A DNA stretch of 9,525 bases, from assembly GCA_030640045.1 (NCBI GenBank), contig DAOWKF010000081.1, positions 1 to 9,525 of the forward strand, read 5' to 3'. The notes beneath the pieces were generated by a model. The model searched no databases and had not been told where the DNA came from. It worked only from the letters and a program-made list of their open reading frames with translations. Below, piece by piece: positions 1 to 6,800 of this stretch. The DNA is from Candidatus Omnitrophota bacterium (GTDB lineage: Bacteria > NPL-UPA2 > BS750m-G34). The stretch's first letter is position 1. Each line of letters begins with the position of its first letter. The translations under genes and the position numbers were made by a program.

Positions 1-50
1 CGCTGGATTTATCCGGGATGCAGGATATAATGATTTTAATTAACAGATAG
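1..50 (+). CDS. mreC: C-terminal end of MreC, partial
   Basis: Only the last 15 codons are visible, in the frame starting at base 3 and ending at TAG 48-50. They read LDLSGMQDIMILINR. This resembles the usual MreC tail, where an Asp-Leu-Ser/Asn turn is followed by a hydrophobic beta strand such as EEVLVL. MreC is the periplasmic scaffold of the elongasome and binds PBP2. The call rests mostly on position: it lies 2 bases before mreD, and mreC-mreD-mrdA-rodA is a conserved order. The other two frames end at stops without a recognisable tail. The bulk of the gene lies outside the window. Confidence 0.62.
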   Translation, partial: LDLSGMQDIMILINR

Positions 51-52
51 AT

Positions 53-529
53 ATGTTTTTAACCCCCTGTCTCTGGGCATTTCTATTTATTATTTTTATC
101 CTCCTTGATATAATTTTTCTAAAAGGAGTTACAATATTCGGCACCCGGCCTGAACTTACTTTTATTTTTGTTATCTTTGCGGGATTAAGACAGGGGTTTC
201 TTTACGGTTCTAGCACCGGCTTTGCCGGAGGTTTGATAAAAGATATATTCCTGAATGTGTACCTGGGTCCGGGGGCTTTCTCATTAACTCTAACAGGATT
301 TTTAGCCGGAATCCTTGGGAAACGGTTTTTTTATCAGAATATTTTCATACAGGTAATAATTATATTTATTGCTACTCTTTTCAGATTATCTTTGGCTAAT
401 ATGCTTTTAAACATTATACACCTTTCTCCTCATCCAGGTAGAGAGATTATCTCTCAATCCTTCTTTAACGCACTACTTGCACCCCCCATTTTCCTTTTGT
501 TGGGAATGATTTTCAGATATAGAAAATAA
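53..529 (+). CDS. mreD: Rod shape-determining protein MreD
   Basis: This is a 158-residue, very hydrophobic inner-membrane protein of the elongasome, thought to act with MreC in linking MreB filaments to peptidoglycan synthesis. About five or six membrane segments can be read, roughly residues 5-24, 31-50, 52-69, 73-91, 97-120 and 137-155. The family signature is seen as RPEL (residues 33-36) at the start of a membrane segment, followed by a glycine-rich G-x(3)-G-x(3)-GG stretch and an Asp (LIKDIF) around residues 52-67. The length is normal for MreD. The ATG at 53 gives a complete first membrane segment, but no convincing Shine-Dalgarno sequence precedes it. The start lies 2 bases after the mreC stop, so translational coupling is likely. 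Identification rests on weak family similarity plus a very strong neighbourhood. Confidence 0.85.
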   Translation: MFLTPCLWAFLFIIFILLDIIFLKGVTIFGTRPELTFIFVIFAGLRQGFLYGSSTGFAGGLIKDIFLNVYLGPGAFSLTLTGFLAGILGKRFFYQNIFIQVIIIFIATLFRLSLANMLLNIIHLSPHPGREIISQSFFNALLAPPIFLLLGMIFRYRK

Positions 530-531
530 CC

Positions 532-2295
532 ATGCGGTCAAGTTATTTTGAGCCTGGAGAAAAATCATATCTTGCTGAAAGGCTCAAAATACTTCTCGCT
601 ATAATCTTGGCCCTCTTTCTTATCCTGGCATTAAATCTTGGTTTTATCCAGATTATACGCGGGCATTATTATAAAAAGGTCTCGCGGGAAAATAGTCTCA
701 GGGTAGTAAGAGACGAGGCCCATAGAGGCCGGATTTTAGACAGACATAAAAACTCTATTGTTGAAAACAAGGCCGTCCTTAACCTCTTTTTCATCCCGCA
801 TGACCTGGTGAAAAGTGGTGAAATAATTGATACCCTCTCTTCCATTATTTCTCTCCCTTGTGATGAACTTAGAAAACAATTTAAAAAAAGAGGAAGGTCA
901 CCTTTTGAAGGCGTGCTTATCAAAGAAGGTCTGACGATAGAAGAGACAGTTAAAATCTCCGAGCAGAATTTCAGGTTTCCGGGGATATATATCAAGGAAA
1001 AAATTTGCCGCAGCTATCCGGAGAAACGTCTGGCCAGCCATGTCATCGGATATGTAGGTCATTCAGGCGTAGAATTAGAATACAATCAATATCTAAGGGG
1101 TATTGCCGGAGTGAAAGAGATAGAGGTAGATGCAAGGGGGCGTCTCCACAGGGTGCTAAGAGAAAGAAAGTCAAAGCCGGGGGTAGATATAATCTTGAAT
1201 ATAGACATCTCACTGCAGAAAAGGGCAGAGGAACTCTTAAGAGGTAAGCAGGGAGTAATTATATGTCTTGATCCCGGGAATGGGGAAATTCTGGCCATGG
1301 CCTCAAGCCCTGACTATGACCCGGCAGTATTTGCCGAAAAGAAAAGTGAAAGGATCGAGGCCCTGGTTAAAGAACCCGATTCCCCTCTTTTTAATCGCGC
1401 TATCCAGGGACGGTATCCGCCGGGTTCTATTTTTAAGGTTATTACTGCCGGGGCGTTTCTGGAAGAAAATCTTGGTAATCAAAATACAACCTTTACCTGC
1501 AATGGGACGATGGAGGCGGGCAGGACTTTTTCCTGTTGGAAAAAAGAAGGCCATGGCAGGATAAATCTGCTTGAAGCTATGGCCTATTCCTGCGATATCT
1601 ATTTCTATAATCTTGGTCTTAAAACAGGTATAGACCATCTCAGCCATTATGCCATGAGCTGTGGACTTGGGAAAAGAACCGGCATTGAACTTCCGTATGA
1701 AGGAAAGGGATTTGTTCCCACCCGTTCATGGAAAAAGAATTTTTTTAGAATCTTTTCGCAGAAAAAATGGTATCCCGGTGAGACAATGGTTATAGCTATT
1801 GGGCAGGGGTATCTCACTGTAACGCCGTTACAGGCAGCAACGCTCTATGCCGCGATTGCTAACGGCGGCCGCATTTACAAGCCCCATCTTATCAGGGCCA
1901 TGGAGAGAGAGGGTAGAGAGATATCTATTCCTGACACCCCGGCAGGCAGACTTCCTTTTAAACAAAAGACCCTGGGGATTATAAAAAAGGCTCTCTATGA
2001 AGTCGTGCAGGGTCATGGAGAAAAACAGGGAACAGGAAAAATGGCCAAAATGGATAAGGTTAAGATAGCCGGAAAAACAGGTACTGCCCAGGTTGTTGGA
2101 AGTAAAAGATTTAAAGATAAAAAAATCCCATTCAGATACAGGGACCATGCGTGGTTCTGCGGATTTGCCCCTTATGAAAGTCCTGAGATAGTTGCGGTTG
2201 TGCTTATCGAACACGGCGGCAGCGGCGGAAGTGTTGCGGCCCCGCTGTTTAAGAAGCTTATGGAGTTCTACTTTGATAAAATTAAAAAATTTTGA
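532..2295 (+). CDS. mrdA: Peptidoglycan D,D-transpeptidase PBP2 (class B penicillin-binding protein)
   Basis: This 587-residue membrane-anchored transpeptidase cross-links new peptidoglycan during elongation, in complex with RodA. One membrane anchor lies at about residues 17-40. A dimerisation/pedestal region follows to about residue 220 (RGRILDRHKN near 65-75), then the transpeptidase domain. All three catalytic motifs are present: S299-I-F-K302 (in PPGSIFK), S353-C-D355, and K515-T-G-T518. Cys323, Cys335, His341 and Cys354 are spaced like the metal site described in PBP2 proteins (see findings). The size is slightly below the usual 600-650. The ATG at 532 is 2 bases after the mreD stop and has no clear ribosome-binding site, so coupling is likely. 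The 3' end contains the start of rodA. SCD rather than SxN, together with the rodA neighbour, favours PBP2 over the division paralogue FtsI. Confidence 0.96.
   Translation: MRSSYFEPGEKSYLAERLKILLAIILALFLILALNLGFIQIIRGHYYKKVSRENSLRVVRDEAHRGRILDRHKNSIVENKAVLNLFFIPHDLVKSGEIIDTLSSIISLPCDELRKQFKKRGRSPFEGVLIKEGLTIEETVKISEQNFRFPGIYIKEKICRSYPEKRLASHVIGYVGHSGVELEYNQYLRGIAGVKEIEVDARGRLHRVLRERKSKPGVDIILNIDISLQKRAEELLRGKQGVIICLDPGNGEILAMASSPDYDPAVFAEKKSERIEALVKEPDSPLFNRAIQGRYPPGSIFKVITAGAFLEENLGNQNTTFTCNGTMEAGRTFSCWKKEGHGRINLLEAMAYSCDIYFYNLGLKTGIDHLSHYAMSCGLGKRTGIELPYEGKGFVPTRSWKKNFFRIFSQKKWYPGETMVIAIGQGYLTVTPLQAATLYAAIANGGRIYKPHLIRAMEREGREISIPDTPAGRLPFKQKTLGIIKKALYEVVQGHGEKQGTGKMAKMDKVKIAGKTGTAQVVGSKRFKDKKIPFRYRDHAWFCGFAPYESPEIVAVVLIEHGGSGGSVAAPLFKKLMEFYFDKIKKF
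2262..2265 (+). promoter_or_regulatory. Ribosome-binding site deciding the rodA TTG start
   Basis: GGAG at 2262-2265 lies inside the mrdA coding sequence, 7 bases before TTG 2273-2275. This is ideal Shine-Dalgarno spacing. The nearest in-frame ATG (2192) would add 27 polar residues (AAAAEVLRPRC and so on) unlike any RodA N-terminus and simply shadows mrdA. The TTG start gives MIKLKNFDWLLF, a normal RodA beginning. Confidence 0.75.
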
Positions 2296-3379
2296 TTGGT
2301 TATTATTTGCTGTAGTAATAGCGCTGACAGGCATAGGTCTATTGCTTATATACAGCGCTACCTTTAGAGTAAGCATATACAGGCAGGTCAATTTTTTTGA
2401 ACGCCAATTTATCTGGGTCTTTCTCGGATTTATAATTATGTTTTTAATAGCAAAGGTCGATTACCATTTCTGGGGACGAATAGGGTATATCCTGTATCTG
2501 GCAGGTATATTTTTTCTCCTGGTTGTCCTTATCAGGGGGAGGGTGATTTTAGGAGCGCAGCGGTGGCTTGAGATAAAATTCCCGATCGCATTAAAACAGA
2601 TAGGATTTCAACCTTCGGAACTTTTAAAAATTATTGTAGTCATAGTCCTGGCGCGCCTGGCCATAGATAATAGCCAAAAAATAAATTCCTGGTCTAATTT
2701 CGGAAAAGGGCTTTGTCTTCTGTGTATACCTGTACTCTTTATTTTAAAACAGCCTGACCTGGGCACTGCTATAGTAAATTTCGCGGTAGGGCTTTGTATG
2801 TTGTTTTTAATCGGTATGGGACTGCGTAAGATATCCGGCGTAATTTTGATTGGAGTTTTATCTTCGCCTGTAGCGTGGTTTTTGCTTAAAGATTACCAGC
2901 AAGAGAGAATCCGCATCTTTTTAAATCCGTATAGTGACCCTCTTGGCGGCGGATATTCAATGATTCAGTCAAGATTGGCCATTGGTTCCGGTGGATTTTT
3001 AGGAAAAGGGTGGCTGGGAGGCGTCCAGACACAATTGGACTTTGTCCCGGAGCACCACACGGACTTTATCTTTGCGGTCCTTGGCGAAGAATGGGGATAT
3101 TTGGGGTGCATACTGGTGCTTTTTCTTTACCTTATTTTAATACTGAGAATTTTTCATATCGCAGTGCACGCAAAGGACCGTTTAGGGATGTTTTTGGGGG
3201 CTGGCATAGGGATGGTATTTGCCTTTCATGTGGTTATAAATATAGGCGTGGTTATAGGTCTTCTTCCCATCACAGGACTGCCTCTGCCGTTTTTAAGCTA
3301 TGGGGGAAGCTCTCTAATCAGTTTTATGATAGCGATAGGGATATTGCAGAATATAAATTTGAGAAAAGGTTATTATTGA
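2273..3379 (+). CDS. rodA: Peptidoglycan glycosyltransferase RodA (SEDS family)
   Basis: This 368-residue polytopic membrane protein polymerises lipid II into glycan strands for side-wall growth and is the partner of PBP2. SEDS signatures visible in order are FDWLL at the N-terminus, GAQRWL and QPSELLK (first periplasmic/loop region), QPDLGTA, SRLAIGSGGFLGKG, PEHHTDFIFAVLGEEWG, and the C-terminal GLPLPFLSYGGSS. Asp264 in PEHHTD is the position of the catalytic Asp in RodA (E. coli D262 by family knowledge). About ten membrane helices can be traced. The start is the TTG at 2273, chosen for its GGAG ribosome-binding site and RodA-like N-terminus. It overlaps mrdA by 23 bases, consistent with coupled, balanced synthesis of the polymerase/cross-linker pair. 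The stop TGA shares its A with the next start codon. The motif string and the mrdA neighbour favour RodA over FtsW. Confidence 0.95.
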   Translation: MIKLKNFDWLLFAVVIALTGIGLLLIYSATFRVSIYRQVNFFERQFIWVFLGFIIMFLIAKVDYHFWGRIGYILYLAGIFFLLVVLIRGRVILGAQRWLEIKFPIALKQIGFQPSELLKIIVVIVLARLAIDNSQKINSWSNFGKGLCLLCIPVLFILKQPDLGTAIVNFAVGLCMLFLIGMGLRKISGVILIGVLSSPVAWFLLKDYQQERIRIFLNPYSDPLGGGYSMIQSRLAIGSGGFLGKGWLGGVQTQLDFVPEHHTDFIFAVLGEEWGYLGCILVLFLYLILILRIFHIAVHAKDRLGMFLGAGIGMVFAFHVVINIGVVIGLLPITGLPLPFLSYGGSSLISFMIAIGILQNINLRKGYY

Positions 3380-5169
3380 TGCCTCTAATATCTCCTGAAC
3401 TTTTTCTCCAGGTTCGACGGCCGGCCCGGTATATTGGCGGGGAATATAATCAAATAAAAAAGCAGTGGTCTCCTGATTTAGTCACCTTTGCCCTGGCATT
3501 TCCCGACCTCTATGAGATAGGGATGTCGCATTTAGGAAGCCGTATTATCTATCATATATTAAATGATTTATCCTATGCGGTTTGCGAAAGGGTATTTGCT
3601 CCGTGGATTGACATGGAGGAACTTTTGCGTAAAAAGAATATCTCTCTCTTCAGCCTTGAAAACCGAAAGCCGCTAAAAGAGTTTGATATACTTGGTTTCA
3701 GTATTGGCTATGAGTTAAGTTATACCAATGTCTTAAATATGCTTGGTCTCTCGGATATCGAAATATACAGCAATAAGCGAAAACACGGCCCTATAGTTAT
3801 TGCCGGAGGACTCGGGGCATTTTCCCCTGAACCAATGGCTCCGTTCATTGACCTGTTTGTCATTGGTGACGGAGAGGAAGTCGTAGTGGAGATAGTTAAG
3901 GCTTTTCACAATTTTAAGTCTCAAAAAATGACGCGTTATGAAAAATTACAGGCATTGAACCGGATCAGCGGCGTGTATGCGCCGGAATTTCACGCCCCAT
4001 CATCGCGTATCAAAAAACGCGTGGTTAAAGACCTTGATAAATCCCCTTATCCAATTCGTATGATTGTCCCGTATATGGAGGTTGTCCATGACCGCTATGC
4101 CCTGGAGATAATGCGCGGCTGCTCAAGGGGGTGTCGATTCTGTCAGGCGGGATTTCTTTACCGTCCTGTGAGGGAGAGAAGCATGGAAAAATTGCTTGAG
4201 TTGGCCGCGGAAGGTATAAAGAGGACCGGATATGAGGAAGTGTCGTTTCTCTCTCTTAGTAGTGGTGACTATAGCAAGCTCCCGGAGCTTCTAAAATCGT
4301 TTAATACTTCGCAGCTCAGTATAACCTCAGTTTCTCTTCCCTCGCTGCATATCGAGAATATTACACCGGAGATCGTTTCGTATCTAAAGACTATAAGGAA
4401 AAATACATTTACCTTTGCTCCGGAGACAGGAGAAAAACGGGTTAGTTTTGCTATTAACAAAAAATTTGACTATAATAAACTTTTAGAAATGTCGGAACAT
4501 CTTTTTAAGATAGGGTATCGAAAGATAAAACTCTATTTTATGATAGGGCTTCCAAGAGAAGGTGAGAAAGTTGTCGAGGAGATGGTCAATCTTGTCTCTG
4601 AAATTGCTTGTCGAAGACCCGCCTCAGCCCCCCATACTAAAAATTTTGGTAGGGGGGCGGATATAACTGTAAGTGTCTCTAATTTTATCCCCAAGCCGCA
4701 CACACCGTTCCAGTGGGAAAAAATGGAAGACCTAAGTTCTCTATGGAATAAACAGATGAAACTTAAGGAATTATTCAAAAAAATGAAAAGGGTAAAATTT
4801 AACTATCATGATTTGAATTCAAGTTTTTTAGAGGCGGTCCTCTCCAGGGGTGATCGGAAACTCAGTTCCGTAATCTATGAGGCATGGAAATCCGGAGCTA
4901 AATTTGACTCGTGGAGGGAGTGTTTTCGATATTCTGCCTGGCAGGATGCCTTCAAAAAGACGGATATTGATCCATATTTTTATAGCCACAGGGAAAGAGA
5001 TGAAGACGAACTATTGCCCTGGGATCACATAGATACAGGAATAGATAAGGATTTTTTCCGTGCGGAGAGAAAAAAAGCCGGGGAAGGCGTAGAGAGCCCG
5101 GATTGCCGCAGTCAGTGCCTTAATTGCGGAGTATGTTCGAAAAATATTTTGACATCCGGAAAATCGTAG
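3379..5169 (+). CDS. TIGR03960-type B12-binding-like radical SAM protein
   Basis: This is a 596-residue predicted cytoplasmic iron-sulfur enzyme. The N-terminal ~200 residues form a cobalamin-binding-like domain (FPDLYEIGMSHLG near 41-53; GGLGAFSPEP and GDGEEVVVE near 145-175), but I see no DxHxxG cobalamin motif. The radical SAM core carries C248-x3-C252-x2-C255, followed by a typical core (SLSSGDY, FAPETGE, KLYFMIGLP). A conserved tail block, SNFIPKPHTPFQWEKM, follows, and a C-terminal cluster C576-x3-C580-x2-C583-x2-C586 could hold a second iron-sulfur site. These are marks of the family annotated TIGR03960, often found beside rodA, rng and rplU; its reaction is unknown to me. The ATG at 3379 shares one base with the rodA stop and follows AAAAGG at 3364-3369. 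The usual partner domain (DUF2344/TIGR03936) is neither fused nor next door. A palindromic insertion may lie at residues 417-427. Confidence 0.88.
   Translation: MPLISPELFLQVRRPARYIGGEYNQIKKQWSPDLVTFALAFPDLYEIGMSHLGSRIIYHILNDLSYAVCERVFAPWIDMEELLRKKNISLFSLENRKPLKEFDILGFSIGYELSYTNVLNMLGLSDIEIYSNKRKHGPIVIAGGLGAFSPEPMAPFIDLFVIGDGEEVVVEIVKAFHNFKSQKMTRYEKLQALNRISGVYAPEFHAPSSRIKKRVVKDLDKSPYPIRMIVPYMEVVHDRYALEIMRGCSRGCRFCQAGFLYRPVRERSMEKLLELAAEGIKRTGYEEVSFLSLSSGDYSKLPELLKSFNTSQLSITSVSLPSLHIENITPEIVSYLKTIRKNTFTFAPETGEKRVSFAINKKFDYNKLLEMSEHLFKIGYRKIKLYFMIGLPREGEKVVEEMVNLVSEIACRRPASAPHTKNFGRGADITVSVSNFIPKPHTPFQWEKMEDLSSLWNKQMKLKELFKKMKRVKFNYHDLNSSFLEAVLSRGDRKLSSVIYEAWKSGAKFDSWRECFRYSAWQDAFKKTDIDPYFYSHRERDEDELLPWDHIDTGIDKDFFRAERKKAGEGVESPDCRSQCLNCGVCSKNILTSGKS
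4627..4658 (+). repeat. G/C-armed palindrome inside the radical SAM gene
   Basis: GCCCCCC at 4627-4633 is perfectly complementary to GGGGGGC at 4652-4658. The inner part continues the stem: TAC 4635-4637 with GTA 4649-4651 (A4634 bulged), a T-G wobble, then A-run against T-run, leaving a small loop near 4641-4644. The element is in frame and encodes residues 417-427 of the radical SAM protein (APHTKNFGRGA). From memory of the family, the segment before ITVSVSNFIPKPHTPFQW is normally shorter, so this may be an inserted small repeat. It is not a terminator: no T-run follows it directly and it sits mid-gene. Confidence 0.6.
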
Positions 5170-5177
5170 AGTATAAT
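5149..5177 (+). promoter_or_regulatory. Perfect-consensus sigma-70-type promoter upstream of pilT
   Basis: TTGACA at 5149-5154 and TATAAT at 5172-5177 are separated by exactly 17 bases, matching the housekeeping consensus at all twelve positions. The -35 box overlaps the last codons of the radical SAM gene, and the -10 box starts 3 bases after its TAG stop. An A/T tract (5140-5150, AAAAATATTTT) just upstream could act as an UP element. The expected start of transcription is near 5184-5185, which would put the pilT ribosome-binding site (AGAAGGG, 5184-5190) at the very 5' end of a leader of about 13 bases. The promoter would make the pilus-motor genes independent of the upstream elongation operon. 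Activity is inferred from sequence only. Confidence 0.75.
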
Positions 5178-5197
5178 AAAAAAAGAAGGGACGAATT

Positions 5198-6259
5198 ATG
5201 AAATTATTAGAAGATTTATTAAAAAAAATGGTCGAAGCGGGCGCGTCCGATTTACACCTGACCGTCGGCACACCGCCGCAGATGCGGGTAGATGAGATGC
5301 TTACTCCTATGGAAGAGACAGCGCTTACTCCCGAAAAAAGCAAAGAGATTATCTACAGTATCCTCTCCGAGGCCCAGATTAAGAAATTCGAAAAAGATCT
5401 GGAACTGGATCTTTCATTCGGCATAGAGGGGGTAAGCCGTTTCCGCGCAAATATATTTTATCAGAAGGGACATGTCGCAGGAGCATTCCGCGCCATACCT
5501 TATAAAATTATGACTTTTGAAGAACTCGGACTGCCAAAGGTGGTTGATGCAATAAGTAAATTACCTAAAGGACTTATCCTGGTTACGGGCGCCACCGGCA
5601 GCGGTAAATCAACAACGCTTGCCTCTATCGTAAATAAGATTAATGAAGAGAGACATTGTCACATTATCACTGTAGAAGACCCGATCGAGTATGTCCATGA
5701 ACACAAAAAAAGTATCGTAAACCAGAGAGAAGTAGAAACCGATACACAGTCGTTCACAAGAGCGCTTAAATATGTCCTGCGCGAAGATCCTGACGTGATA
5801 CTCATCGGAGAGATGAGGGATATAGAGACAATCGAATCAGCGCTTACAAGCGCAGAGACAGGTCATCTTGTCTTTGCAACACTCCACACAAGTGATTGCG
5901 TCCAGACGATAAACCGTATTATTGACGTATTTCCGGCTCACCAGCAGGCCCAGGTGCGGACACAGCTCTCGTTTGTGCTTCAGGCTGTTTTTTCTCAGCA
6001 GCTTATCCCGCGCGCCAACGGCCGCGGACGTGTCCTGGGTATTGAGGTTATGACAGCAACTGCTCCTATCAGGAGTCTTATACGCGAGAACAAGGCGCAC
6101 CAGATTTTTTCAGTCATTCAGACATCACAGCAGAAAGGTATGCAGACCATGAATCAATGTCTGGTCCAGCTTGTTGTTCGTAAATACATTACACGGGAAG
6201 AGGCCCTGTCACGCACCACAGAGCCAGATGACCTGGCCAGGCTTTTGAGCAGGAGATGA
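5198..6259 (+). CDS. pilT: Type IV pilus retraction ATPase PilT
   Basis: This 353-residue cytoplasmic hexameric ATPase powers pilus depolymerisation (twitching, DNA uptake, surface sensing). The PAS-like N-terminal domain begins MKLLEDLLKKMVEAGASDLHLTVG, the standard PilT opening. The motor domain has Walker A G131-ATGSGKST-139 (Lys137), an Asp box with E160-D-P, Walker B ILIGEMRD with Glu205, and a His box TGHLVFATLHT (221-231). The C-terminal APIRSLIREN matches the PilT-specific AIRNLIRE signature needed for retraction, and GMQTMNQCL also follows the family. This excludes PilB/GspE, which lack these signatures and carry a zinc tetracysteine instead. The length is normal. The ribosome-binding site AGAAGGG (5184-5190) sits 7 bases before the ATG. 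It is the first gene after the consensus promoter and is followed 10 bases later by the MshEN gene. Confidence 0.96.
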   Translation: MKLLEDLLKKMVEAGASDLHLTVGTPPQMRVDEMLTPMEETALTPEKSKEIIYSILSEAQIKKFEKDLELDLSFGIEGVSRFRANIFYQKGHVAGAFRAIPYKIMTFEELGLPKVVDAISKLPKGLILVTGATGSGKSTTLASIVNKINEERHCHIITVEDPIEYVHEHKKSIVNQREVETDTQSFTRALKYVLREDPDVILIGEMRDIETIESALTSAETGHLVFATLHTSDCVQTINRIIDVFPAHQQAQVRTQLSFVLQAVFSQQLIPRANGRGRVLGIEVMTATAPIRSLIRENKAHQIFSVIQTSQQKGMQTMNQCLVQLVVRKYITREEALSRTTEPDDLARLLSRR

Positions 6260-6269
6260 AAAGAATATT

Positions 6270-6800
6270 ATGAAGAAGGTGATTACCAAAAAACTCGGCA
6301 AGCTCCTTATAGAAAACGGGATTATTAACGAGAAACAGTTAGAAGAGGCCCTCGACCATCAGAAAAAACGCGGCGGATACATTGGCCAGAATCTGGTGGA
6401 GCTGGGTTATACCACTGAGGAGGAAATTGTCGGCTGTCTCACAGTGCAGTACGGGTATCCGTACCTGCCACTTCGAAACTACGAGATTAATCACGAGATC
6501 GTCAAGCTCGTTTCTGCGGAGATAGCAAAAGAATACTATGTCATCCCGATAGATAAGATTGGAAACACCCTTACTGTAACTATAGCTAATCCTTTAGATG
6601 AAGAGGCTGTCCAGGCTATTGAAAAAGCCAGCGGGTGCAGGGTGGAAATTTTCGTAAGTACCGGTTCAGAGATTGAAAAGGCCTTAAAAACGTATTACGG
6701 GCTTACATCTTCGAAAACCGATACCAGCCAGATGCTCGGTGAAGTAAATATGCACGAGCGCGAGCGCGAGCACAGGCATGAGCATAAGAATGAAAAATGA
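6270..6800 (+). CDS. Stand-alone MshEN (GspE N-terminal) domain protein with charged His-rich tail
   Basis: This 176-residue soluble protein consists of an MshEN/GspE-N domain (about residues 6-148) without any ATPase domain. The two 24-residue cyclic di-GMP-type motifs can be aligned: K8-L-G10 through Q31, and Y37-I-G39 through Q60. The glycines and both terminal glutamines are kept, but the leading Arg is Lys in the first motif and Tyr in the second. The second half (YYVIPIDKIGNTLTVTIANPLDEEAVQAIE) is the standard T2SSE-N continuation. After YYGL the sequence departs into a short linker and ends HEREREHRHEHKNEK (162-176), a charged, possibly metal-binding tail. The stop overlaps the next start by ATGA. 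It could be a cyclic di-GMP sensor or adaptor for the flanking motors, or the N-terminal remnant of a third PilB. AGGAG at 6251-6255 is rather far (14 bases) upstream of the ATG. Confidence 0.85.
   Translation: MKKVITKKLGKLLIENGIINEKQLEEALDHQKKRGGYIGQNLVELGYTTEEEIVGCLTVQYGYPYLPLRNYEINHEIVKLVSAEIAKEYYVIPIDKIGNTLTVTIANPLDEEAVQAIEKASGCRVEIFVSTGSEIEKALKTYYGLTSSKTDTSQMLGEVNMHEREREHRHEHKNEK

Noticed and set aside
2192..2272. ATG-initiated N-terminal extension of rodA
   Set aside because: The 27 residues are polar and alanine/arginine-rich, unlike RodA, and lie wholly in another frame of mrdA. TTG 2273 has a good ribosome-binding site.
1828..2391. 187-residue minus-strand reading frame
   Set aside because: It is antisense to the end of mrdA and the start of rodA, shows no recognisable domain, and appears to be a shadow of the strongly coding plus strand.
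3010..3378. Long N-terminal extension of the radical SAM gene inside rodA
   Set aside because: It overlaps the conserved catalytic part of rodA in another frame. The family N-terminus begins at MPLISPELF (3379), which has its own AAAAGG ribosome-binding site.
3608..3640. TTGACA inside the radical SAM gene
   Set aside because: No -10 box occurs at 16-18 bases; the nearest candidate, AGAATA, is 21 bases away.
4448..4476. TTGCTA, 17 bases, TATAAT promoter-like sequence within the radical SAM gene
   Set aside because: The -35 box matches at only four of six positions, and the site lies deep inside a coding region far from any start codon. It is likely chance in an A/T-rich stretch.
5165..5200. 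Terminator between the radical SAM gene and pilT
   Set aside because: There is no inverted repeat with a following T-run; the short A/T tract is better read as promoter context.
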